A DNA stretch of 64,000 nucleotides. Source: Inquilinus limosus (GTDB taxonomy: Bacteria; Pseudomonadota; Alphaproteobacteria; DSM-16000; Inquilinaceae). The stretch's first letter is position 1. Each line of letters opens with the position of its first letter. The notes beneath the pieces were generated by a model. That model was not told the DNA's origin, did not search any database, and worked only from the letters and a program-made list of their open reading frames with translations. A program made the position numbers and the translations under genes. The stretch lies in the NCBI RefSeq assembly GCF_002195995.1, contig NZ_NHON01000005.1:1-64000 (forward strand). The letters run 5' to 3'. Shown here one piece after another: positions 8,981-17,455 of this stretch.

Positions 8981-8996
8981 TGAAGCACATGCTTAA
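8981..8996. promoter_or_regulatory. Possible ArsR autoregulatory operator overlapping its start codon
   Basis: Imperfect 16-bp dyad tgAAGCA-ca-TGCTTaa spans the ATG at 8989. ArsR-type repressors bind such short dyads at their own promoters. The position on the start codon would give tight autorepression, but the match is short and could be chance. Confidence 0.3.
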
Positions 8997-9330
8997 CCAT
9001 GCCCAGCCGCTGGACCTGATGTTCCAGGCCCTGGCCGATCCCAGCCGGCGGATCATGGTCGAGCGCCTGAGCCGCGGCCCGGCCTCGGTCAGCGAGCTGG
9101 CCCAGCCCCTGTCGATGTCGCTGTCGGCCGTGGTCCAGCATCTGGCGGTGCTGGAGGCCAGCGGCCTGGTGCGGTCGGAGAAGATCGGCCGGGTGCGCAC
9201 CTGCCGGATCGAGCCGGCGGCGCTGCAGACGGCCGAGCAGTGGCTGAGCGACCGGCGGCTGGGCTGGGAGCGCCGGTTCGACCGCCTCGGCGACTTCCTC
9301 GCCAAGGCGACGGACGAACCCTCTTCCTAG
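8989..9330 (+). CDS. ArsR-family winged-helix regulator (no metal site)
   Basis: A 113-aa ArsR/SmtB-fold repressor. The N-terminal helix LMFQALADPSRRIMVERLS and the recognition helix in SMSLSAVVQHLAVLEASGLV are typical. The ELCVCDL metal box is absent and the only Cys lies in the wing, so it probably senses something other than metals (SdpR-like group). Members of this type often precede a START/SRPBCC gene, which is not present here. ATG 8989 is chosen because residues from MLNHAQPLDL align with the family start. Its stop codon overlaps that of the convergent permease gene. Confidence 0.85.
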   Translation: MLNHAQPLDLMFQALADPSRRIMVERLSRGPASVSELAQPLSMSLSAVVQHLAVLEASGLVRSEKIGRVRTCRIEPAALQTAEQWLSDRRLGWERRFDRLGDFLAKATDEPSS

Positions 9331-10739
9331 TTCACCGCCCCGTCGCCGCCGAGATCCTCCATCGTCGGATCCGCCGCCGACTGGCCGGTGGCGCGGTTGA
9401 CCAGCACAGTCACCACCCAGAGGCCGACGCCGATCGCCAGCAGGATGCCGGCGATCTTGTATTCCTCGGGGTTGCGCCCGGTCCACGGGCCGGCCAGGAA
9501 GCCGCAGCACGCCGCGCCCAGCACCGGCAGGACCGTCGGAGTGTGGAAATGGCTGTGCTCCACCCGGTCGCGGCGCAGCACCAGCACGGCGATATTGACC
9601 ACGGTGAAGACGCAGAGCAGCAGCAGCGCCGTGGTGCCGCCCAGCGCCGGCACGCCGCCGACGAAGCCGATCAGGCCGAAGGCCAGCAGCGTGGTGAAGC
9701 CGATGGCGATGTAGGGCGTGCGCCGCCCGGCATGGACACGGCCCAGCACGCCGGGCAGCACCCGCTCCCGGCTCATGCCGTAGACCAGCCGGCTGGCCAT
9801 CAGCATGTTGATCAGGGCGCTGTTGGCGACCGCGAACATGGTGATGAAGCCGAAGATCTCCAGCGGAAAGCCGGGCGCGCCGGCCTGCACCACCTTGAGC
9901 AGCGGCGTCTCGCCCTCGCCCAGCTGCTCCGGCGGCACCAGGGTGATCGACGAGATCGAGACCAGCACATAGATCACGCCGGTGATGCACAGCCCGGCCA
10001 GCAGCACCTTCGGGAAGATCCGGCTCGGCTCGCGGCATTCCTCGGCCATGTTGACCGAATCCTCGAAACCGACCATGGCGAAGAAGGCCAGGGTGGTGGC
10101 GCCGATCACCGACCAGAACAGGCCGCGGTCGGTCGTGCCGAACTGGGTGATGCGCGAGACGTCGCCCTGGCCCAGCCCGATCGCCCACATCCCGATGCAG
10201 ATGATGATCAGGAGGCCGGTCAGTTCGACCAGGGTCAGCACCACATTGGCCTTCACGCTCTCGCCGACACCGCGGAAGTTGACGATGGCGACCACCGCCA
10301 TGAAGCCCAGGGCGATGAGGGTGACCCCGCCGCCGCCGAGGCCGAGATTGAAGGCGGCCGACAGGTTCGCGGCGAAGGCGCGCGAGGCGGTGGAGGCCGA
10401 AGTGATGCCCGAGCACATCACCGCGAAGGCGACGATGAAGGTGATGAAATGGATGCCGAACGCCTTGTGCGTGTACAGCGCGGCGCCGGCGGCGCGCGGG
10501 TATTTGGTCACCAGCTCGAGATAGCTGAAGGCGGTGACCAGGGCGACGGCGAAGGCCACCAGGAAGGGCAGCCAGACCACGCCGCCCACCTGCTGCGCCA
10601 CCTTGCCTGTCAGGGCGTAGATGCCGGTGCCCAGGATGTCGCCGACGATGAACAGCAGCAGCAGCCAGGGCCCCATCACCCGGTGCAGGCTCGGCTCCAC
10701 GGCCGGCGTGCCCGGGGCGTCTTTGGCGATATCGACCAT
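9327..10739 (-). CDS. APC-superfamily amino acid permease
   Basis: A 470-aa secondary transporter with about 12 TM segments. The N-terminal GDILGTGIYAL is the glycine-rich broken helix 1 of APC transporters, where substrate is bound, and PRAAGAALY matches the following loop. Likely a proton-coupled amino acid importer or exchanger; substrate not predictable. ATG 10739 is preceded at short distance by AAGGGGAG; an in-frame start 12 codons upstream lacks this. The C-terminal stop shares the CTAG tetramer 9327-9330 with the stop of the facing ArsR gene. Confidence 0.88.
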   Translation of the reverse strand: MVDIAKDAPGTPAVEPSLHRVMGPWLLLLFIVGDILGTGIYALTGKVAQQVGGVVWLPFLVAFAVALVTAFSYLELVTKYPRAAGAALYTHKAFGIHFITFIVAFAVMCSGITSASTASRAFAANLSAAFNLGLGGGGVTLIALGFMAVVAIVNFRGVGESVKANVVLTLVELTGLLIIICIGMWAIGLGQGDVSRITQFGTTDRGLFWSVIGATTLAFFAMVGFEDSVNMAEECREPSRIFPKVLLAGLCITGVIYVLVSISSITLVPPEQLGEGETPLLKVVQAGAPGFPLEIFGFITMFAVANSALINMLMASRLVYGMSRERVLPGVLGRVHAGRRTPYIAIGFTTLLAFGLIGFVGGVPALGGTTALLLLCVFTVVNIAVLVLRRDRVEHSHFHTPTVLPVLGAACCGFLAGPWTGRNPEEYKIAGILLAIGVGLWVVTVLVNRATGQSAADPTMEDLGGDGAVN

Positions 10740-10856
10740 CAACTCCCCTTCCGACGATCGTATGCGGATATGCATGAAACAGCATTTCCGGAGGAATGTC
10801 GCCGTGGAAGCCGATAGCCTTCAGGACCAAAGAAAAGAAGAAGGGACTTTATTCTC

Positions 10857-10950
10857 ATTGTCATTGCCGGGCTTGACCCGGCAATCCAGGGGCCACCGAG
10901 AGCTGCTCCGGCCGCCCCTGGATCCTCGGGTCAAGCCCGAGGATGACAAT
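10857..10950. repeat. Dispersed palindromic element, family A, full copy
   Basis: Two perfect hairpins, TTGCCGGG-cttga-CCCGGCAA and ATCCTCGGG-tcaag-CCCGAGGAT, flank a central segment whose ends (ccagggg/cccctgg) also pair. The outer ends read attgtcat and atgacaat. It is the inverted twin of the element at 27780-27872. It lies downstream of the SDR gene at 10988-11818 and upstream of the permease gene. Confidence 0.85.
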
Positions 10951-10987
10951 AAAGCAGAGCAAAACCTGCTGCTCGACTGTGCTGCGC

Positions 10988-11818
10988 TCAATCCTCGAAG
11001 CCGGTCGATTCCGCCAGGCTGCGCCACTGTTCCAGCTCGCGGGCGACGAAGGCGTTCTTGACCTCGATCCGCTCCACCGTGTCGCGGCCCAGCGGCAGGC
11101 GCACCGGCGGCTTCTCGGCGGCGACAACCTGGCGCAGCGCCTGGGCCAGCTTCTTCGGATCGCCCGGCTGCTGGTGGTTGTGCCCGGCGGCGAAGTCGCG
11201 CATCCGGCCGACCGTCTCGGCATAGTCGGCGATCTCGGTCTTCGTCCGGATCAGCGAGCTGCCGTCCAGGAAGTTGGTGCGGAAGAAGCCGGGCTCGACC
11301 ACCGTGGCGTGGATGCCGAGCGGCGCCAGCTCCGCCGCCAGGGCCTCGGTCAGCCCCTCGACCGCGAATTTGGTGGCGCCGTAGACGCCCCAGCCCGGGT
11401 AGGCCTGGCAGCCGCCGACCGAGGAGATGTTGAGGATGTGGCCGGAGCCCTGGCGGCGCAGCTGCGGCAGCACCGCGCGGGTCACGGCCAGCAGGCCGAA
11501 GACATTGGTGGCGAACAGCCGCTCGACCTCGCCGGCATCCGCCTCCTCGACCGCGCCCAGCAGGCCGTAGCCGGCATTGTTGACCAGAACGTCGATCCGG
11601 CCGAAGCGCTCCACCGCCGCCTTCGCCGCCGCCTGGGCCTGGGCCTCGTCGGTGACGTCGAGCGCCAGCGGCAGCAGGTTCGGATGGCTGCCGAAGCGCT
11701 CGGTGATGGCCTTCGCGTCCCGGGCGGCGGCCGCCACGGCGTCGCCGCCGTCCAGAACCGCCTGGGTGATCTCGGCGCCGATGCCGCGCGACGCCCCGGT
11801 GATGAACCAGACCTTCAT
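10988..11818 (-). CDS. SDR-family oxidoreductase
   Basis: A 276-aa classical SDR. TGASRGIG at residues 7-14, NNAG at 80-83, catalytic Ser132/133 with Tyr146 and Lys150 (YGATK). The longer C-terminal region is typical of the retinol-dehydrogenase/17beta-HSD-like SDRs that act on hydrophobic carbonyls; the real substrate is unknown. It is divergently transcribed from a LysR gene 123 bp away, the usual layout for a regulator and its target. A palindromic element follows the stop. Confidence 0.88.
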   Translation of the reverse strand: MKVWFITGASRGIGAEITQAVLDGGDAVAAAARDAKAITERFGSHPNLLPLALDVTDEAQAQAAAKAAVERFGRIDVLVNNAGYGLLGAVEEADAGEVERLFATNVFGLLAVTRAVLPQLRRQGSGHILNISSVGGCQAYPGWGVYGATKFAVEGLTEALAAELAPLGIHATVVEPGFFRTNFLDGSSLIRTKTEIADYAETVGRMRDFAAGHNHQQPGDPKKLAQALRQVVAAEKPPVRLPLGRDTVERIEVKNAFVARELEQWRSLAESTGFED

Positions 11819-11901
11819 GATGCCCTCCTTCGGAACGGGGCCCGCCGCGCGGGCCGTCCGTGGTTCCGAATTTAAGGGCTGGCAGATTGGACAATAATCC
11901 G

Positions 11902-11925
11902 CTCAATCTTCCATTGGTCATTGAG
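11902..11925. promoter_or_regulatory. Candidate LysR operator between SDR and LysR genes
   Basis: CTCAAT at 11902-11907 and ATTGAG at 11920-11925 form a 6-bp inverted repeat around 12 bp, 17 bp before the LysR start. Further ATTG/CAAT boxes stand beside it. The spacing is one base off the classical T-N11-A core, so this is only a candidate. Confidence 0.35.
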
Positions 11926-11941
11926 AAAAGGTCACTAATCC

Positions 11942-12841
11942 ATGGCCCGGATCGACTTCCCCGGCCTGTCCGCCTTCGTCGCCGTGGCGACCCATCGCAG
12001 CTTCCGCAAGGCGGCGGCCGAGCTGGGCGTCTCGCCCTCCGCCATCAGCCACCTGCTGCGCGACCTGGAGGAGCGGCTGGGCGTGCGCCTGCTGAACCGC
12101 ACCACCCGCAGCGTTGCGCCCTCGGATGCAGGGGCGCGGCTCTTGCAGCGGCTGCAGCCGATGTTCCGCGACCTCAACGACGCGCTGGAGGAGGTGAACG
12201 AGTTCCGCGACGTGCCGGCCGGCACGCTGCGCCTCAATGCGGCCCACCAGGCGGCCCGAATGGTGCTGGCGCCGATCATGGCGCGCTTCGTCCGCGCCTA
12301 TCCGCAGATGCGGCTGGAGATCGTCGCCGACGACGATTTGGTCGACGTTGTGGCCGGCGGCTTCGATGCCGGGCTGCGCTTCGGCGAGAGCCTGCAGCAG
12401 GACATGATCGCCGTCCGCTTCGGCCCGCGGCAACGCTGGGCGATCGTCGCCGCGCCGGCCTATCTCGACGGCCGCGAGCCGCCCCGCACCCCGCATGAGC
12501 TGAAGTACCATGGCTGCATCCGCTACCGCTTCCACAGCGGCACTTTCTTCCACTGGGAGTTCGAGAAGGACGGCGAGGCGCTGGAGGTCGAGGTCGACGG
12601 CCCGCTGACCCTGGGCGACCAGGAGCTGATGCTGCGGGCGGCGGTGGACGGCGCCGGCATCGCCTGCGTGTTCGAGGCGGTGGCCACCCCCGCTTTGGCC
12701 GCAGGACGGGTGGTGCGGCTGCTGGAGGATTGGTGCCCGGACTTCCCCGGCTTCTTCCTGTACTACCCGAGCCGGCGGCAGCTGCCGCTGGGCCTGCGGG
12801 CGTTCATCGAGATGGCGCGCGAGGAATGGCCGGCGGGATAG
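11942..12841 (+). CDS. LysR-family transcriptional regulator
   Basis: A 299-aa LTTR. Winged HTH at residues 1-62 (FVAVATHRSFRKAAAELGVSPSAISHLLRDLEERLGVRLLNRTTRS), followed by a linker helix and an effector-binding domain from about 90. It belongs to the broad group that often controls adjacent SDR or quinone reductase genes. It probably acts on the divergent SDR at 10988-11818 and on itself. ATG 11942 starts directly before the first HTH helix. Confidence 0.9.
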   Translation: MARIDFPGLSAFVAVATHRSFRKAAAELGVSPSAISHLLRDLEERLGVRLLNRTTRSVAPSDAGARLLQRLQPMFRDLNDALEEVNEFRDVPAGTLRLNAAHQAARMVLAPIMARFVRAYPQMRLEIVADDDLVDVVAGGFDAGLRFGESLQQDMIAVRFGPRQRWAIVAAPAYLDGREPPRTPHELKYHGCIRYRFHSGTFFHWEFEKDGEALEVEVDGPLTLGDQELMLRAAVDGAGIACVFEAVATPALAAGRVVRLLEDWCPDFPGFFLYYPSRRQLPLGLRAFIEMAREEWPAG

Positions 12842-12901
12842 CCGCGCCGAGCGAAGGTCATGGTCCGGACATTTGCCAGCCGCCAGGAGCCGCGGCGCCC
12901 C

Positions 12902-13411
12902 TCAGGGCGGCGTGGCGTCCATGTCCATCAGGCAGCCCCCCCGCTGCGGCAGGCTGAAGAACCGCTCCTTCGCGCTGCCGGAGCACGCCTCCATCGCCGA
13001 CAAGGCCAGCATCTCGCGAACCGCGAACTCGGTCCTGCCGTACAGGGCCATCGGCCTGATCTCGTCCATCCTCGCCGAGGCCGGTGTCATCCCGGCCTTC
13101 GCCACGGCATCGTCCAGAAACTTGCGGGCGCATTCCAGCATCATTCCCTTGATGCTGCCCGCCCCACATTGCCGGCCCTCATCGGTCAGGCAACTGCGCT
13201 TGATGCTGCTGGCCTTCAGATCAGAGAGCCACATCAGGAACTTCGACTGCTCGGCCGAGTATCCGTCCCGTTTGAGCTTCCGGACCAGCAGATCCCGCTG
13301 GTCGCTGTACGAGTAGGTTCGGCAATCCGATGGCCCCGCCGCCAAGGCAAGGCTGGCCGGCCCGGTCAGCATTACCAGAACCAGAAGCCCATAAGCCGAC
13401 GCACGCCCCAT
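12902..13411 (-). CDS. Small secreted cysteine-containing protein, unknown function
   Basis: A 169-aa protein that I do not recognise. Signal peptide 1-25 (cleavage after LALA). The mature part has six Cys, which could form disulfides in the periplasm. It is mostly helical by residue pattern. ATG 13411 has AAGGGGGAC upstream; an in-frame TTG at 13435 is less likely. It stands alone, tail-to-tail with the LysR gene, and downstream of the dps terminator. Confidence 0.6.
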   Translation of the reverse strand: MGRASAYGLLVLVMLTGPASLALAAGPSDCRTYSYSDQRDLLVRKLKRDGYSAEQSKFLMWLSDLKASSIKRSCLTDEGRQCGAGSIKGMMLECARKFLDDAVAKAGMTPASARMDEIRPMALYGRTEFAVREMLALSAMEACSGSAKERFFSLPQRGGCLMDMDATPP

Positions 13412-13470
13412 CACGGCCGTCCCCCTTGTCCCCAAGATCCATGCTCGGGAGATCCGGGATCTACCGCAAC

Positions 13471-13500
13471 GAAAAAGGCCCGGACCGAGGTCCGGGCCTT
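13471..13500 (-). terminator. Rho-independent terminator of dps
   Basis: On the minus strand a 12-bp perfect stem (AAGGCCCGGACC / GGTCCGGGCCTT, 13475-13500) is followed by TTTTTC. It sits 27 bp after the dps stop codon. This is the cleanest intrinsic terminator in the window. Confidence 0.9.
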
Positions 13501-13526
13501 CCGCATTCCGACGGTTCCGGCGCCGC

Positions 13527-13976
13527 TTACGCCGCGGTGGCGCGCAGCATCCAGGCGGTCTTGTCGTGATAGGTGATCCGGTCGGTCAGCAGGTCGACGG
13601 TCGAATCGTCGCCGGCCTTCTCGCCCACCGCGAGGGCGGCCTTGGCCTGCTCCGACAGCAGCTCGTGGCTCTTCACCAAGTCCTTGACCATGGCCTGGCC
13701 GTCGATGCCGTCCTTGGGCGGCGACACCTTGGTCAGTTCGGAAAAGGCCTTGAAGCTGCCCGGCGCGTAGTCGCCGAGCGCGCGGATCCGCTCCGCCACC
13801 TCGTCCACCGCCTCGAACAGCGCCTTGTACTGCTCCTCGAACATGGTGTGCAGCGAGTGGAACTGCGGGCCTTCGACGTTCCAGTGGTAGTTCTGGGTCT
13901 TGATCTGGAGGGCGTAGGTATCGGCCAGCACCTGCTTCAGCGCGTCCACGACCGGTGTATTGGAGGCCTTGCTCAT
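13527..13976 (-). CDS. dps: Dps-family DNA-protecting ferritin-like protein
   Basis: A 149-aa Dps/ferritin-fold protein. Four-helix bundle with the intersubunit ferroxidase ligands visible: His in QNYHWNV, His/Glu in FHSLHTMFEEQY and Asp/Glu in DEVAERIRALG. Dps dodecamers oxidise and store iron with peroxide and can coat DNA in stationary phase. The N-terminus is short with few Lys, so DNA binding may be weak. ATG 13976 follows AGGAGAAGGG; the GTG one codon upstream is less likely. Monocistronic, ended by the terminator at 13471-13500. Confidence 0.92.
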   Translation of the reverse strand: MSKASNTPVVDALKQVLADTYALQIKTQNYHWNVEGPQFHSLHTMFEEQYKALFEAVDEVAERIRALGDYAPGSFKAFSELTKVSPPKDGIDGQAMVKDLVKSHELLSEQAKAALAVGEKAGDDSTVDLLTDRITYHDKTAWMLRATAA

Positions 13977-14181
13977 CACCCTTCTCCTGCTTTTTCGTCA
14001 AGCGTCCGGCCCGTCCCCGGGACCGCCGCCATGGATTGGTAAATGGCCCCGCTCCGGCGGAGTTCCAATCGATCCGGCGGATCGGGGCCATCAGCCCTCC
14101 TTATCGGAAAAAGCAGGTCGGATTCCACCTGTCATGCGGGATAGGGCCGGGCAAACTCAAAGATGGTTCCCAACGACCGGC

Positions 14182-15429
14182 TCAGCCGGGGCAGTTGCCC
14201 GGCGCCGGCTTGCCGGCGAAGCGGTCGCGGATCCAGGCCAGCTGGTCGGGCACCGTCTCGCCCATCGCCGGGTCATGGTCGAGGCCGGGATAGCGGCGGA
14301 AGGTCACCGCCAGGCCGTTGCGGCAGGCCCGGTCCACGGTCTCGACGATGCCGGGCAGCGGCACGGCGCTGTCGGCCTCGCCGGCGATCGCCAGGATCGG
14401 CCCCTTGATCGGCGCCGCGCCGGCCGCGTTCTGATCGAAGAAGCCGCGCACGGAGGCGTTGTCGCCCCAGCCCGGCTTCACCATCGCCGCGGTGCCGACG
14501 CCGTGATAGGCGGCGTAGCCGTAGAACCAGCAGCCCCTGGTCGTCACGTCGCCGTAATGGGCCATGCCGGCGGCGGACAGGATGTCGTCAGGCTTCACCT
14601 CGGGCGACCGGGTGTGGATGGCATAGGCGATCCAGGCCAGGTAGAAGCCGGCGCCCGCCGTCTCCTCCGGATGGGTGACCAGCCGCGCCAGATGGGTCGC
14701 CCCGGCCACCGCGACGGCGCCGAGATAGTCCGGATCCTGCAGCTTGGCCTGCAGCTCGGCCACGCCCCAGGCGGCCGCGCCGCCCTGGGAATGCCCGTCC
14801 ACCACCCAGCGATGGCCCAGGCCGGGCACGGCGGCCCGGGCGGCCGGCAACGAATGCACGACGTCCAGCGCCTGGGCCGCCTTGTCCATGTAGCGGTGCG
14901 CGCCCGCGGTGCCGAGGCCGTGATAATCGGTCGCCACCACGGCGAAGCCGGCCTCCAGCATCTGCGACAGGCCTTCGCTGCCGTAATAGACATCCGACAT
15001 CGCCGAGGGCGCGCATTGCCGGGCGACGCCGCTGGTGCCGTGGGCCCAGGCGATCACCGGCCAGCCGCCTGATGGGACCGGGCCGGCCGGGACCAGCACG
15101 ACGCCGGAGGTCGCCACGTCGGCGCCGTCGGGCTCGACCGAATGGTAGAGGATGCGGATGGCCGAGGCTCCGGCCGGCAAGGTGTAGCCGGCGAAGGCCT
15201 CCTGCCGCAGCAGGTCGCCCGGCCTGGTCGCGGCCAGGTTGGCCGGCGTGTCGTAGAAGGCGGTGATCGGCAGGGCCGTCGATTGCTCCGCCTTCACCGC
15301 GTCGGGCACCGTCTCCGGCAGGCCGGGATCGTCGGCCCGGGCCGGCTGCAGGCCGAGCAGCAGCATGCCGCCCACCGCCCCCAGCCACCGGCGCCTCGGC
15401 CGGGTTCCGCGATTGCCGCTTTCACGCAT
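14182..15429 (-). CDS. Secreted alpha/beta-hydrolase, secretory-lipase type
   Basis: A 415-aa exported hydrolase. Twin-Arg-rich n-region and hydrophobic core ending PARADDPG suggest a signal peptide of about 33 residues. The alpha/beta-hydrolase core shows the AHGTSG oxyanion segment and the nucleophile elbow GHSQGG (Ser about residue 215). Late Asp in AGEADSAVP and His in LDHDPAMGE complete a triad. The layout matches secretory (LIP-type) lipases and esterases. GGGGAGGAGG lies 7 nt before ATG 15429. It is divergent from a TetR gene with a palindrome between them. Confidence 0.82.
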   Translation of the reverse strand: MRESGNRGTRPRRRWLGAVGGMLLLGLQPARADDPGLPETVPDAVKAEQSTALPITAFYDTPANLAATRPGDLLRQEAFAGYTLPAGASAIRILYHSVEPDGADVATSGVVLVPAGPVPSGGWPVIAWAHGTSGVARQCAPSAMSDVYYGSEGLSQMLEAGFAVVATDYHGLGTAGAHRYMDKAAQALDVVHSLPAARAAVPGLGHRWVVDGHSQGGAAAWGVAELQAKLQDPDYLGAVAVAGATHLARLVTHPEETAGAGFYLAWIAYAIHTRSPEVKPDDILSAAGMAHYGDVTTRGCWFYGYAAYHGVGTAAMVKPGWGDNASVRGFFDQNAAGAAPIKGPILAIAGEADSAVPLPGIVETVDRACRNGLAVTFRRYPGLDHDPAMGETVPDQLAWIRDRFAGKPAPGNCPG

Positions 15430-15513
15430 TCTTCGCCTCCTCCCCGAGGATGACGGTCGCGACAACGCGGGTCGGGCCGGCCGCCATCGATTGCACGGAA
15501 TACGAATTTATAT

Positions 15514-15529
15514 TCGCGTTCAAACGCGA
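15514..15529. promoter_or_regulatory. TetR operator candidate, perfect 16-bp palindrome
   Basis: TCGCGTT-CA-AACGCGA is a perfect inverted repeat placed between the divergent lipase (start 15429) and TetR (start 15601) genes, next to the AT-rich run tacgaatttatattcg that may hold the promoters. Position and symmetry fit a TetR operator controlling both genes. Confidence 0.65.
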
Positions 15530-15600
15530 CAGGCGTCAAGCCCCGGCGCTTTCGGTGGCACGCCGCGGCCCCGGCCCCCTAGACTGGCCGGGCATCGAGG

Positions 15601-16266
15601 ATGAGGACGCTGATGGCCCGGGGCCGGCAGGAGGAGTCAGGGACGACGATCGAGCCGCGCCGCCGGCCGCGGCAGGACCGGTCGCGCGAGATGGTCGAGC
15701 GCATCCTCGAGGCCGGGCGGTCGCTGCTGCAGGAGGTCGGCTTCAAGGGCCTGACCACGATCGCCATCGGCGAGCGGGCCGGGCTGTCGGTCGGGTCGCT
15801 GTACCAGTATTTCCCGAACAAGGAGGCGGTGATGCTGGAGCTGGCCCGGCGCTGGTTCTCCGCCTTCCGCGCGGCGGTGGAGGAGCAACGCGACAGCCCG
15901 CCGGCCACCAGCTGGGCCGAGTTCGAGCAGAGCTTCCGCGCTTTTGGCGACGTCCTGGCCGGGATCTACCGCGACCATGCCGGGCTGCTGCCGGTGCTGG
16001 AGGCGATGCAGGCCAATGCCGAGTTGCGCCGGATCGTGCAGGCGCATGACGCCGCCATCATCGCGGCCCAGGCCGACTGGTTCCAGCGCCTGAACCCGGC
16101 GCTGGACCGGGAGACGGCGGAGCGGCTGGGGTTGGTGATCCTGGAGACCGGTCACGCCGGATTCGCCGCCGCCACGGTGCGGCCGGCGCCGGTGCGGGAC
16201 CGGATCAAGCAGGATCTGGACGTGATGGGCCTGGCGCTGCTGCGCCCCTATCTGGCGCTGCCGTAG
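15601..16266 (+). CDS. TetR/AcrR-family transcriptional regulator
   Basis: A 221-aa TetR regulator. HTH at about residues 30-75: ILEAGRSLLQEVGFKGLTTIAIGERAGLSVGSLYQYFPNKEAVMLEL. The C-terminal ligand domain has no recognisable specificity. It probably represses the divergent secreted lipase gene; a fatty or aromatic product of that enzyme would be a sensible ligand, but that is inference. An alternative ATG at 15613 has AGGA 6 nt upstream. Confidence 0.88.
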   Translation: MRTLMARGRQEESGTTIEPRRRPRQDRSREMVERILEAGRSLLQEVGFKGLTTIAIGERAGLSVGSLYQYFPNKEAVMLELARRWFSAFRAAVEEQRDSPPATSWAEFEQSFRAFGDVLAGIYRDHAGLLPVLEAMQANAELRRIVQAHDAAIIAAQADWFQRLNPALDRETAERLGLVILETGHAGFAAATVRPAPVRDRIKQDLDVMGLALLRPYLALP

Positions 16267-16276
16267 CAGCGGGCGG

Positions 16277-17287
16277 TCAGGCCCAGTCGCGCCAGCGCGC
16301 GGCGATGCGGTTGCCGACCGACAGGCGCAGATCCTGGATGCCGGTGTCGACCTCGCGGCTGGGATGCACCCGGTTGGTCAGGAGCGTCCAGGCGATGCCG
16401 CGGTCGAGGTCGATCCACAGGCCGGTGCCGGTGAAGCCGAGATGGCCGATGGTGCGGGGCGAGCACAGGCTGCCGCCCTTCCAGCCGGGGTGGCGCCGCT
16501 CCCACCCCAGCGCGCGGCCGGGGGTCGATTGCGGCGCGCACAGCTCGACCATCGCCGCGGGGCTGAGCAGCCGGCCGCGCAGCAGCTCCAGCGCGAAGTC
16601 GAGCACGCCGCGGACGGTGCCGAACAGCCCGGCATGGCCGGCGGCGCCGCCCAGCGACCAGGCGTTCTCGTCATGCACCTCGCCACGCAGCAGCCGGTTG
16701 CGGACGGCGCAGACCTCGGTCGCCGCCGACTGCGCCGGCACCGGCGCGAAGGACAGGCCGGTGCCGACCGGCAGCTGGTTGAAGGCGACGCCGCGCCAGC
16801 GCTCGACCACGAAGCCGAGCAGCATGTAGTTGATGTCGGAATAGACCGGCTCGGCCTTCAGCGGCCAGTGCTTGCGGATCACCGCAGCGCGCCGCTGCTC
16901 CGCCGGGCCGGGCCAGAGATAGATCCGCTCCTGCGCCGGCAGGCCGCTGGAATGGTCGATCAGCCGGCGCAGCGGAATGGCGCCGTGCAGCGGCGCCGCG
17001 TCCGGCAGATGCTTGGCCAGCGGGTCGTCGAGGTCCAGCACCCCCTCCTCCACCAGCCGCAGGATCTCGGTCACCGTGACGATGACCTTGGTCAGGCTGG
17101 CGAGGTCGAACCAGGTGTCGCGCTGCAGCGCCTCGGGCTTCGGCAAAGTGGTGGCGACGCCGCCCCAGCGCAGGGCGCGCTGGCCGTCGGCGGTGGCGAT
17201 GCCCAAAGCCGCGCCCGGAATCCGGCCGTCCTCCAGGGCGAGGGCCACGGGAGCAAAAGCGTGATCGGCGAGGGTCTCGAGGCTCAT
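16277..17287 (-). CDS. Serine hydrolase, class C beta-lactamase fold (EstB/PBP4-like)
   Basis: A 336-aa penicillin-binding-protein-like esterase. Motif 1 SLTK (Ser about 65) supplies nucleophile and base, motif 2 is the Tyr of YSDINY (about 149) and motif 3 is HLGFTGTG near residue 280. HSSGLP precedes motif 2 as in the EstB/FmtA group. There is no signal peptide, so it is probably cytoplasmic and not a true beta-lactamase; substrate open. The ATG at 17287 is two codons after a GTG. It is divergent from the ThDP enzyme gene, 168 bp apart. Confidence 0.85.
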   Translation of the reverse strand: MSLETLADHAFAPVALALEDGRIPGAALGIATADGQRALRWGGVATTLPKPEALQRDTWFDLASLTKVIVTVTEILRLVEEGVLDLDDPLAKHLPDAAPLHGAIPLRRLIDHSSGLPAQERIYLWPGPAEQRRAAVIRKHWPLKAEPVYSDINYMLLGFVVERWRGVAFNQLPVGTGLSFAPVPAQSAATEVCAVRNRLLRGEVHDENAWSLGGAAGHAGLFGTVRGVLDFALELLRGRLLSPAAMVELCAPQSTPGRALGWERRHPGWKGGSLCSPRTIGHLGFTGTGLWIDLDRGIAWTLLTNRVHPSREVDTGIQDLRLSVGNRIAARWRDWA

Positions 17288-17455
17288 GGACACGGCTCGT
17301 CGGGACGGACGGCGTCGTTAGAGCATGGCGGCGGTGGCGACCGCAAGGCTGGGGCGCAGGCCGGGCCGCCCTGCCCCGCGCCCCGGCCGGGTTGGACGGC
17401 AGCCGGGCGCGTGCTAGACCCACCCGGCAACGCCCATAAGAAACGGTCGCTCCCC

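Noticed and set aside
8545-10830. A 761-aa open frame on the minus strand covering permease, ArsR and APC genes
   Set aside because: It runs antisense and out of frame across three well-supported genes and shows no domain.
14041-14066. EcfG-like promoter for dps
   Set aside because: GGAAC is present on the minus strand, but the element 17 bp away reads ATTT, not CGTT.
16364-17455. N-terminal extension of the ThDP enzyme frame by about 360 residues
   Set aside because: The extension lies antisense to the serine hydrolase gene; homology to ThDP enzymes begins at ATG 17456.
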